DNA from: Paraspadella gotoi
Taxonomy: Eukaryota; Chaetognatha
Direction: 5' to 3'
Length of the DNA: 64,000 bases
Assembly: GCA_051294375.1 (NCBI GenBank)
Contig: CM119266.1
Span: 6,465,431-6,529,430 of the forward strand
Notes under the pieces: model-generated
Told to the model about the DNA's origin: nothing
The model's input: only the letters and a program-made list of their open reading frames with translations
The model's database searches: none
Made by a program: the position numbers and the translations under genes
Shown: piece by piece, positions 43,901-53,186 of the stretch
How positions within the stretch are numbered: the stretch's first letter is position 1
How the letters are laid out: every line of letters starts with the position of its first letter

Positions 43901-45475
43901 TGCTTACCTATCTCTGCAGTGTTAAGGGTTTGGGATGCTATTTTACTAGAAGGATCTGAGATAATCATTAGGACTGCTCTTGTGTTGTGGGGTATTCTTC
44001 AAAAGAAACTGATAAAAAATGCGGATACAGCCGATGATTTTTATACCCTAATGGGGACATTACTTCAAAGGATAATACAAAAAAATAATGATGTTGTCGT
44101 TGTTGACGACTTACTAAAAGTCGTTTATTCCTTTGCCCCTTTTCCATTTCCACAACTAAGCGAACTTCGTGAGAAGTATACTTACAATATTACTCCAATA
44201 ATAACCAAGGATTCGGATCGAGCCGAAAAACGAAAGTCATCCCGCAAAAAGCACATGAGCGAAGTTGTGTTTGGCAATGAACAAACTGATGATATGGAGA
44301 CAATGCATTTCATCGCGCAGATAGTTGATGCTGAGGGAAGCAGCAAAAGCGTTTTAGATATTGCAGCAGTCGGCCCAGGGGTTTATGGTGGTCATAGTGA
44401 GCACCCGCAAGATAACAATGCGCCGCCAGGAGTATCATCCGAAGGGGGGATAGCTATGGCTGAAAGAACATCCACGGATATTTCAAAATTGCAAAAAAAA
44501 TATGACATCATCAAGCGACGACAAAGCCAGGCGAGAATAATGTTCCAAACTACAAAAACCACCTATAATTTAAGAAAATTACGAAAAAATATTACCAATT
44601 TAGTTTTACCTCCGGCACCAACAATTACAGATTCAAAGAGGTTGACGACAATTGCTCAAAATTCAGTTAACCATTTATATGTAAAAACCGCAGATACGGG
44701 CATATCTCATAAAAACAGTCACGTAGTACCAGTCGGTGCTCCTCTATTTCCTTGTCGTTCCGAGCAAGGAAAAGTGCAATTTAAAGCCTCCTCTCTTCAT
44801 TTGAGTAAAGATTTAGAACGAAAAGAATCTACCGGGAGCTCTTCGCCCCTGTCTGATAATACAATTACATTTTCGGAGAATGAGTATGACGAAAAAAAGA
44901 CAACCATAGATGAGGATGATAATAATAATAATAATAATGATTCTAAAACGTTACTAGAACTTCATCTCGAATGGAGAGGAAAGCAAAAAGAAAATCAAAT
45001 TAAGAGTTCCAGACCCAAAGAAAGGTCTTCTCGCAAAGTTACATTTTCTACTCATACAATTCCAAAAAATCCTTTAACACCTCCATCTCTATACCCAGGT
45101 CTCGGAACATACACTACAGAAAACATACCAAGAACAGATTCCACAAAGCAAAAAGAGGAAAATGTGTCGCCGAACTCTGTTAACGTGTTGTCACAGGAAA
45201 AAGGGAGTGAAAATGTTATGATAGAAACAAAACCTCCCAAAAAAACAATGTTACTCTCGCCATATTACATGCGAAAGGAACGACGAGATTTTGGAATAAA
45301 ACTTGGACTATATAAACCCTCTCACTTTTCATCTAAAAAAGCTGCTTCTGTAAATCTTAGTTCTTCCGCAGCTGAAGATACTCCAAGAATAACGAGGCAA
45401 CAAATTAACTCTTGTTTAGCCCGTGAAAGTATGGCTTATGAAACTTTCGTAACACATAAAAAGCCGAATTTATAA
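41000..45475 (+). CDS. TBC1D30: TBC1D30-like Rab GTPase-activating protein
   Basis: Five exons, 41000-41192, 41284-41435, 41774-42259, 43163-43288 and 43352-45475, give 1026 residues. ATG 41000 follows an in-frame stop at 40937; ATG 41018 is an alternative. The N-terminal segment FINSRESYGPFQGY matches TBC1D30 proteins. A Ser-rich region and a short coiled coil precede the TBC domain (about 310-560). The catalytic Arg finger is in DLHRTGC (R about 365) and the Gln finger in YCQGFN (Q about 401). Both are present, so it should be an active GAP. Vertebrate TBC1D30 acts on Rab8A at cilia. The C-terminal half is long, Lys/Ser-rich and disordered-looking with an Asn run. The exon 4 acceptor lies at the border of a MITE. 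Confidence 0.88.
42391..43159. mobile_element. TA-flanked MITE in TBC1D30 intron 3, abutting exon 4
   Basis: Terminal inverted repeats of about 29 bp share GATTTCAAATGGGAGTGAAA (left at 42395, right inverted at about 43136-43155). TA dinucleotides flank both ends (42389-42390 and 43160-43161). The interior is AT-rich and non-coding. The right TA is followed by G, and this TAG is the splice acceptor of exon 4. The element's right end therefore also supplies the sequence upstream of the splice site. Confidence 0.8.
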
Positions 45476-46235
45476 ATTTATAATTATGTACAGATCGATA
45501 AAAATTAAAACTACTGGTTACTCACGTAATACATTAGATAATAGATAATCCTAGAACTTTAATTTGGTTAAAATATTTTCGGAGTTACGACCTGGACAGT
45601 AAAGCTCTGTTTTTAGATTGAGTAGTATATAAAATGTTGCGATGGTAACTCTTTATTAATGTTTAGTACTTACCTGGAAAAATAATTTTTAGTAGGTTTG
45701 AACGTTGCATTGTGAGTTTTCCTATAAATCCTTCTCTATATTAAATTCTTAAATTATAAACCTTAATAAAATATTTATTATTTTCCTGAGTTAAAAATAT
45801 TTTACTTTTTTTTATGAAGCAGTTAATTTAGTTGAATGAGTCATTTTAGCTTGTCAGTCTTGTTTTAGATGCTCTTTCTCGACCAAAACATTGAAAAAGA
45901 GCGGACGAGCGGAATGTTTGGATCAGGAGGAGGAGCTAGAAGTAAAAGCCATGAAAGGATTAACAATTTAATCTGTTGTCATGACTTTTGAAAATATAAC
46001 CTTTTACCCTCGTCTTGTGCAAGCGTTACAATGGTTTGTTAACGACTTACACTCTGTCCAAAGCAAACAGTCAAAGATAACTTTTCTGAAGATCTTTAAA
46101 ATCGCGCGATAGGCTAGTTTCGGACTCTTATCGAATTCCCGCGATACCAGTTTGTTTACTGACAATCTATGAGAACAATTAAAACTTTGCGGTTGGCAAA
46201 GGAACCAAAGGGATTCCAATGGAGTCCGTAATGAA
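45476..46235. other. Spacer between TBC1D30 and TLCD5 transcripts
   Basis: AT-rich. An AATAAA at about 45765-45770 could serve as the TBC1D30 polyadenylation signal. The right end (46000-46235) is more GC-rich and should hold the TLCD5 promoter and 5' UTR. Confidence 0.4.
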
Positions 46236-46388
46236 ATGGATGACCTCTTCGTCTCCGAAGAAGAACGCCGCGATGTGCTCTGGAGCAACACTGGCACGCT
46301 GAGCCACAGCTTATTCGTCGTGTTGGTGTTTTATTCCGAGTTCTTCTTGGCCTCCTTCGTTATTTGGCTGGTTGCCAAAATCTTGTGA
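46236..46388 (+). CDS. Candidate 50-residue membrane microprotein or uORF upstream of TLCD5
   Basis: A complete ATG-to-TGA frame starts with an acidic segment (MDDLFVSEEERRD) and ends with one hydrophobic helix (residues about 26-50, with FFLASFVIWLVAKIL). Coding-like GC content matches the following exon. The stop is 47 bases before the TLCD5 start, in another frame, so both could lie on one transcript. I do not recognise the family. It may be a conserved small membrane protein, a regulatory uORF, or an alternative N-terminus joined by splicing I cannot see. Confidence 0.4.
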   Translation: MDDLFVSEEERRDVLWSNTGTLSHSLFVVLVFYSEFFLASFVIWLVAKIL

Positions 46389-46435
46389 CCCTCGCTGTCA
46401 CGGTCTTCCTCGACTGTGAGCTCGAGGAGAAACTC

Positions 46436-47304
46436 ATGGATGAAGCGGTATTGTCGCGGCTGGACACGGGGGTCGTCGTCGCATCATTCGCCGTTTTCTT
46501 CGCCCTCTACAAGTTACATCGGCGTCTCCAGCCAAATAAGAGTCCCGAAGGTTCCATACGATTGGTCACCATGCTCCACGCCGCCTTGGTGACGGTTCTC
46601 TCGTACTACTCTTGCTTCGTGCGTGGACCCTGGCCCATCAGTGAACCGGGACTCGATTCGAACGCCTTTAACATCGGGATCCAAGCCGTCTGCCTGGGTT
46701 ACTTTCTCCTCGATTACGCCTGGTGCCTGATCTACGGAGCGGACGGGCTCATGATGCATCTTCACCACTGGTTCAGCATTTCGTACTTGCTGTGGGGGCT
46801 TGGAACCCGAGTGAGCGGGGCGGAGATCGCGGGAACGATTTTCGGATCGGAACTGACCAATCCCATGCTGCAGCTAAGGTGGATGCTGAAGCAAAGTGGA
46901 AAATACGAGACCAAACTGGGCCTCGTCAACGACGTCGCTTTTGTCGTCTCCTTTCTCAGGTACTGCATGAATAAAATAAATTAATGCTTATTGTATAGTT
47001 GGCAATGCCCACCCGGTATTTGATTGGTTGTGATTGGTTTGACACCAGCCTTCGCGGGATTTTCGGCGCCTACTTCCTATACCACGTTCTCGTCCACCCT
47101 CGGCCCCGCCTGGTGGTCAAATTTGGCGGCGTCGTCCTTTATCTCATCAGTTGCGTCTTTCTTGGGCAAATCTTTGGATTCGTGAGACGCAAATTGGCGG
47201 GGACGCGGCGAAGCGGTGGCCCCGCTGGGGACGGGGCCGCTTCCGTGAAGAGAGAAGAGAAGAGCGTAGACAACGAAGAGTCAAATGAAAGAAAACGGCG
47301 ATGA
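46436..47304 (+). CDS. TLCD5: TLC-domain membrane protein TLCD5 (TMEM136)
   Basis: Two exons, 46436-46959 and 47049-47304, joined in phase 2, encode 259 residues. ATG 46436 places the first hydrophobic helix as in vertebrate TMEM136. Diagnostic stretches are SIRLVTMLHAALVTVLSYYS, FVRGPWPISEPG, CLGYFLLDYAWCLIYGADG, MMHLHHWFSISY and FGSELTNPMLQLRW. They form the multi-helix TLC domain with its paired-His motif. The C-terminal tail is basic and acidic, longer than usual. TLC proteins of this branch sit in cell membranes and influence lipid composition; the exact reaction is not established. AATAAA at about 47589 is a good polyadenylation candidate. Confidence 0.88.
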
Positions 47305-48872
47305 TGATATCATAACAATCAATTTCTTGGAACTGATATACCCGAAGTGCCTCAGTCTTCTTTTTTTTATAAGCGCTTGATTAGTCTGATCTCGTTGTTA
47401 TTACATATTATTATTAGTAGTATATTTAGTAGCCTACTCTAGCTTTTGTGACTTTACTCGATAGGCAGTAGCGTTTTATACATTAGCCTGTTTAGGTTTG
47501 CCGTTTCGGAAATGAGTAGACTTCACAAATTGGATAAGATTTTTTCCCGCTGTTCCGATTTTTTATTTCCTTTTTAATTTTATTGCTAAATAAAAATTAC
47601 GTTTCGAATGAATACATAAGTTATTACACTGTTGGACATAAACTCTCGTCGTATTTATATTATTTATTTATATCTTATTTGCCCGATCGGCAACACAAGC
47701 GTACGGGTGCTATTTATTTTATTACTTTATAACCGCGGTAATGTTTCTTACTCATTAGAGCTCCTTTTGAAAACCACACCAAAAATGGGATGAAGAATTT
47801 TCGCTCGGAAAAATATTGCCAGTTACACTTATAGAGCGCAACGTATTACGCAAGGTGGACGGGCGAGGTTTTAACTTCAAGGGTTTCCGACCACAAATCT
47901 TGACAATGTTTAAGAATGGGTGGATTTTTCTATTCAGACGCGACCTGTGTCAACTCAATAGCACAATTGAGTCGTGTTTTAAACTTTTTTAAAAATCAGA
48001 TCTGAACAAAGAACATTACCACGATAAAATTGACTGATAATATTGACTGAACAATGATCATTACCACGATAATAATGATAATAATTTGCTATGATAGGTA
48101 GGTCGAGTCCCTAATTTGAATCTCACAATCAAGAAGACAAGAAAAGTTATAAGTTAATAACAATAATCTGGCGCCTAAAATTAAGCTGTGCTCTTAGGCT
48201 TTGAGTCGTAAAGGTCATACTTGGAAAATGAGGTAATATACTAAATAGCTACTAAATACTAATAGCTAAAGTATTGTCTTGTTTCAATTGTTTAACACCT
48301 GCACGTGCCACGAGGCTTATACTCTACCCAGGTCTTTTATTTCTTTCTCATTGACGCCCTAATTTCTTTTGAATTGTTTTGTGTATTTGTATAATTATAA
48401 TTTATATTTATATTATTTTCTCATGACAAATTCTGATTCTTGTTTCGACTCGAAAGAAAAAGCGAACAAAAGGACAAAATATGGAGGCCACCGCCTGACA
48501 CAAGAATGTTGCAATTAAATAATGTCATTAACAAAAATTACTCTTCTTTTGCTAAATTATGTTTGAACATAAAGTTCTAGCGGTTTGTTTCAGAAAACCT
48601 AACCGGGTCTATTTTTAATTTTATACATTCTGCCATCTGTCAGTCTTTGTTATCGTTCGGTGCCTGGATCCTTTTCGAAAATTCTCTCTTTACTTGAAAT
48701 TTCAACCAGGCTGTCAAAATATTTGCGGTTTACTCCTTCGTAACGGTTTGGTGAGATTTTTTCATCTATTTCAACTTAATTTAACGGAATCTAACAGTTT
48801 TATCAAAATTTAACGGAATTTAACTGAATTTAACAGAATTTCCGTTTCACCCTCAGATCAGAGCGTAAAATC
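47305..48872. other. Intergenic region TLCD5-TOM1
   Basis: TLCD5 3' UTR occupies the first 300 bases or so. The rest is AT-rich with no gene seen. Just before TOM1 (48781-48842) a short imperfect repeat of AATTTAACGGAA-type units, about four copies, lies in the likely 5' UTR. Confidence 0.45.
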
Positions 48873-50471
48873 ATGGCACAAGAAACGCAGATTCCCACAG
48901 GAAACCCACCCCGCGACGGTCCCGCCTCTTCGTCGCTCATGTCCTCCATCCCCGGCGTCAATCAGGTCACCTCGTTTTTCCAGGGGAACCCCATGGCGAC
49001 GCCCGTGGGCCAACTGGTCGAACGGGCTACGGACGCGACGCTTCCGGCGGAGAACTGGGCGCTGAATCTTGAGGTCTGCGACATGGTCAACGAGACGGAC
49101 GAAGGACCCAAGGACGCCGTTCGCGCAATCCGCAAACGCCTCCAGCTCGGCGTCGGCAACCGCAACTTCACCGTGGTCGTCTACACCTTGACCGTGCTGG
49201 AGACTTGCGTGAAGAATTGCGGGCGCCGATTCCACGCCCAAGTGGCGCAAAAGGATTTTCTCAAGGATCTGGTCAACATCATGAACCCAAAACACGAGTC
49301 GCCCATCGTCGTCCAAGACAAAATCCTCACCCTGATCCAATGCTGGTCCATCGCCTTTCAAGGGGCGCCGGAACTTCGCGCCGTCGAACAGACTTACCAA
49401 GATTTGAAAGGCCGAGGGATCGTGTTCCCGACAACGGACCTGGAAGGCTCAGTGCCCATCATTACCCCAAAGCGGTCGTCGGCTCCGCAGGCGTCGCCCG
49501 CCAATGCCGCCACCCGGCCCTCTCCCGCTCGTTTGCCCTCGGCCGAGCAGCCAAACCCCGCCTCGAACCCCGCCCCCTCCGCCGATCCTCGCCGCCCGAA
49601 CATCCAACAGATCGTCCAGATGTCCGGCCCCGTGGCGCCAACTCCGGAGCAGATGGCGAAACTTCGCTCCGAGTTGGACATCGTTAACGGGAACATCGGC
49701 GTAATGGGCGACATGCTGAACGAAATGGTGCCCGGCGACGAAGACCCCGCGGATCTGGAGCTGCTGCACGAGTTGAACCGTACCTGCCGCGCGATGCAGA
49801 CGCGACTCCTCGAACTCATTGAGAAGATCTCCGTCGAGGAAGTCATCGAGGAACTGCTTCACGTCAACGACGACCTCAACAACGTCTTTCTACGTTTCGA
49901 GCGCTTCGAGCGCTACCGTACGGGAAAGACCGCCGCCGCCGGTGTCGCTGCGGGAGAATCCCCGGTTGCCACCGCAGCGGCCGCCACTTCGCCGACTCCG
50001 CGCAGCCCTCAAAGGGAAGTCGACGCCGCGCCGCTAATCGACTTCTCTTCGCCTCCACCCGCCGCCAACGCAGAAGAAGACGTCCAGCGCCAGCTCTCCG
50101 CCTTGGGAATCGGCGACGCCGCCGTCTCGGTCCCCGCCGCCGCTCCGACTGCCGCCGCCACCGCCGCCAACGGCCTCAAAGACAAACCCGACGTCAAGGA
50201 GGACGAGTTGAAAGAAATGGAGGCGTGGTTGGGAGCCACGGGAGGCAGCGGCGGTGGCGCTGACGTCGCCGACTCCGCTTCCGGTCCCATCTCCAGCTCC
50301 GAGTTTGACGACTTCTTAGCGTCTCGCCTTCAGAGTTCCGACGCTGGCGGCGCTGCCGCGGCGGGATCGACGGCACCGCGCGGAATCCACGACGTCCCCT
50401 CGATCGCCGCCTCGTCGGGCGCCGCGACGAAGGCGAAGATAGACGACGATCAGGATCTGCTGCTTGGCTAA
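48873..50471 (+). CDS. TOM1: TOM1-family VHS/GAT endosomal sorting adaptor
   Basis: Intronless 532-residue frame. The VHS domain (about 39-190) is typical: PVGQLVERATD, NWALNLEVCDMVNETDEGPKDA, TVLETCVKNCGRRFH. The GAT domain (about 255-345) has TPEQMAKLRSELDIVNGN and LELLHELNRTCRAMQ, a ubiquitin- and Tollip-binding three-helix bundle. LIDFS at about 388-392 resembles a clathrin box. The C-terminus holds an acidic EMEAWLG and SSSEFDDFLASR motif as in TOM1/TOM1L2. TOM1 links ubiquitylated cargo to clathrin, Tollip and myosin VI on endosomes. The N-terminal 38 residues extend beyond vertebrate TOM1. The absence of introns contrasts with multi-exon vertebrate genes and may reflect intron loss or retroposition. 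Confidence 0.92.
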   Translation: MAQETQIPTGNPPRDGPASSSLMSSIPGVNQVTSFFQGNPMATPVGQLVERATDATLPAENWALNLEVCDMVNETDEGPKDAVRAIRKRLQLGVGNRNFTVVVYTLTVLETCVKNCGRRFHAQVAQKDFLKDLVNIMNPKHESPIVVQDKILTLIQCWSIAFQGAPELRAVEQTYQDLKGRGIVFPTTDLEGSVPIITPKRSSAPQASPANAATRPSPARLPSAEQPNPASNPAPSADPRRPNIQQIVQMSGPVAPTPEQMAKLRSELDIVNGNIGVMGDMLNEMVPGDEDPADLELLHELNRTCRAMQTRLLELIEKISVEEVIEELLHVNDDLNNVFLRFERFERYRTGKTAAAGVAAGESPVATAAAATSPTPRSPQREVDAAPLIDFSSPPPAANAEEDVQRQLSALGIGDAAVSVPAAAPTAAATAANGLKDKPDVKEDELKEMEAWLGATGGSGGGADVADSASGPISSSEFDDFLASRLQSSDAGGAAAAGSTAPRGIHDVPSIAASSGAATKAKIDDDQDLLLG

Positions 50472-51073
50472 GGAAAAGACATTGCATCTAATGATCTTTG
50501 GAATCGGTTTCGGTTAAAGGACGTTGACGAACTACGCTATTTTATTTGTTCCATGTTCCGTGCATTGTCGGTGATTTTTTCCTATTTTGACAGAGAGTGA
50601 TTAGAGAGGAAGATTAAATTCTCGGTTGTCAAGATTTTATACTATTCTAGTCATTGTCGCACTTCCTCAACTATTACGTTTCCATGTTCGTCCTCTCGAG
50701 TTACGAGTTTCCAAAACAAACAATTACAATTGCGTTTAACGTGTAAATTCAGCCGTAGCTTTTTTTAAGGAAATTGATCTAATTTGAGGAATAATATGTT
50801 GACGCCTGGTTTAATTTTTTTTTCATGGAATCAAACAATACTTAAAACATTTTTTTTCACCTGAAATGCTCTCGGCTATTTTCAGTGATCAATAGATTAA
50901 TGTATATCTTTTTGTGATTTGTATCTCGCTTTTTTTGGCTTTTTGGTACCAAACCCCATTTTTTGGAGCTAAGACGCCGGCGAATCTGTAATTGTATTTT
51001 AACAAAAATTCATTGGAAATTTCAATTTTTTCTCTAATTTTCCAGCCTTCGTTGCCTCCTTAACGAAAAAACT
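50472..51073. other. TOM1 3' UTR and RDH upstream region
   Basis: 600 bases, AT-rich, no ORF supported. No clear AATAAA after TOM1. Confidence 0.4.
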
Positions 51074-52398
51074 ATGCAGTTCGCGGTGAGCGCCTACTTG
51101 GCGCTTCCCTTCATCTACATCGCTTACAAAGGAATTTCCGTCGTTTGGTCTTTTTTCGGATTTCGGAATTGGTTCGTCGATCAAACCTGTCCCTCGAACG
51201 AGAGAATCGATGGAAAGGTACGTTTACGATTCACGATCTAAGTTAATATAATTAGCCAATAATCATAAACAATTTTTCTGCTTTAACCTCTTTTCCAGGT
51301 CGTAGTCATTACCGGTGGCAACGGGGGCATCGGCGCGGAGACAGCCAAGGAGTTAGTTATGCGTGGAGCCACCGTCTACATCGCTTGCAGGAACGTGGCC
51401 GCGGGCGAGGAGGTGCGGATGCGGCTCGTCGCCCTGCTCCCTCATCTCCAGTGAGCGCCGTTCGTCGTCGTCAACGTCTTTGTAACACAAATTCCTTTCC
51501 TTTCTTTCTTTCAGATGATCCAGACGGAAAGAAGGCATGACCGTCATCGTAACCGTAACATCTTTCCTTTCCTTTTTTTTCCTTTTTATTACAAATTCCC
51601 TCCACTTTTCTTTCCCTTTAGCGACGCCGAGCAACGCGTCCAGGTGATGGTTCTTGACCTAGCGTCGCTCGCGTCGGTCCGCGAATTCGCCGCCGAATTC
51701 CAGCGCCGCTCCGACCGCCTCGACATTCTCATCAACAACGCCGGCGTCATGATGTGTCCTTTAAGCCACACCGCCGACGGGCACGAGCTGCAAATGGCTA
51801 CTAATCACTTGGGACATTTTCTTCTCACCTCATTGCTCAAGAAACTTATAGGTTGGCTCGCTCTCTCTCTCTCACCCATATTTACTATTATCGCTCACAA
51901 TGCCCTCCTTCCCCAGTCAAGTCGGCGCCTTCTCGAATCGTCGTCGTTTCCTCCTGCTGCCACTGGTTGGGGTCTTCCAACTTCGAAGACCTCGCCTACC
52001 ATCGATCTCACTACGACCCGACTCTCTCCTACGCTCAGAGCAAATTGGCCAATCTTCTCTTCGCAAAAGAACTGGCGCGCCGTCTTCGCGGCACCCGCGT
52101 CACCGTCAACGCCCTCCATCCGGGCGTTGTGGACACGCCCCTCTTCCGCCACGTCTGGATCCTTTCCAATCCCGTCTCCGAGTTTCTCCTTCGTCCCGTG
52201 CGCGACTTCGTGATGAAGACGTCGTTTCTCGGCGCCGCCACGAGCGTCTACCTCTCCGTCGCCAAAGAGTTGGACGGCGTGAGCGGAGAGTATTTCTCCG
52301 ACTGTCGCCCGAGTTACGTCTCGCCCAACGGGAAGGACGCGGAGCTGGCAAAGGTCGTGTGGACGAAGAGCGAGGAACTCGTAGGGATAGAAGGCTGA
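51074..52398 (+). CDS. Retinol-dehydrogenase-like short-chain dehydrogenase (RDH11-14/WWOX branch)
   Basis: Four exons: 51074-51217, 51299-51450, 51622-51851 and 51917-52398, giving 335 residues. A hydrophobic N-terminal anchor (residues 5-25) precedes the NAD(P)-binding motif TGGNGGIG at about 53-60. NNAG is present (ILINNAGVM), and the catalytic pair is Y214-x-x-x-K218 with Ser in VVVSS at about 188. These define an active classical SDR. The membrane-anchored layout and the motif [11 protein letters not shown] suit microsomal RDH11-14-like enzymes, which reduce retinal or other lipid aldehydes. Substrate cannot be read from sequence. The exon 2 donor is CCA|GTGAGC; a nearby acceptor at 51515 would break the frame. 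Confidence 0.88.
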
Positions 52399-53186
52399 AG
52401 AGACGCTTGGCTGAGAGAGAGTCTCTTTGTATCGCATGGGCCGAATTCTCGTATGGACCCTCCATTATTTAATATTTATCATAAATCCCTTATCTTTAAT
52501 CTTTGATTCTCTATAAATTATAATTCAAATTTAAACTTAAGGACGCGTTGTTTCATATGGATGATTTTTTTTTCCCTATTGAAAAGTTTTCCTAATTTTG
52601 TCTCACGTATTTATAAAAAAGTTTAAAAATTAGTATTATTCTTTTGGACTTATCTTTTCATTGTGTTTGAAATTAGAATCAAATGAAAAATTTTGCGCTG
52701 ATTGAAGGCTGACATATTAGCCAAAACATGTCAGTTTTTCTTCTTGAAAATAATTTGTTGTCGGCAAACTAAACGACAATTTTTTATTTGATTCTAACAA
52801 TTTAGGTAAAATAATTTCTTCTTTCAACTAAGCTGTTTCATTGAAATAAAAGGTAATGATTTCATAATTTTTCTGGTTAGTGCCTTTATTGAGAAATTCT
52901 ATTCATAAAAAGAATTTCTTAATTTATTACCTTTGTTATTCTTTTTTGAAAATCCATCTCTTCAGCGTCCTAAACGTTAACCAAGGATTACCCACGATTC
53001 GGCTCGGAAGAATCGTTGAAGCCTTCTTTACTCAGAACCCGCTCATCTTTCATATAAATTAATCCCCGTTGATTCAATTTTTATTTTTATTATTTATCGA
53101 AAGGTGCCATATATTTAGCCTAATTTTTCCGTTCAGACTTGTCATAGATCACAGAGTGAGTGACCATATAAGAACAACTTGAAAAG
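52399..53186. other. Intergenic region RDH-TOP3B
   Basis: AT-rich. It contains a decayed hammerhead-like motif at 52691-52735. Otherwise nothing. The last 100 bases should be the TOP3B promoter. Confidence 0.45.
52691..52735 (+). ncRNA. Decayed hammerhead-like motif
   Basis: GCGCTGATTGAAGGCTGACA, continuing to TAGCC, AAAAC and ATGTC, aligns with the motif at 11786-11819. Stem II (GGCT/AGCC) survives, but an extra T splits CTGATGA and the GAAA box reads AAAA. Probably inactive. Confidence 0.5.

Noticed and set aside
49205-49862. Several 130-160-codon ORFs on both strands within TOM1
   Set aside because: All lie inside the TOM1 frame, which has clear VHS and GAT domains; GC-rich sequence keeps other frames open by chance.
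52106-52465. Arg/Ser-rich minus-strand ORF under the RDH gene
   Set aside because: Antisense shadow of exon 4, which has the SDR catalytic motif.
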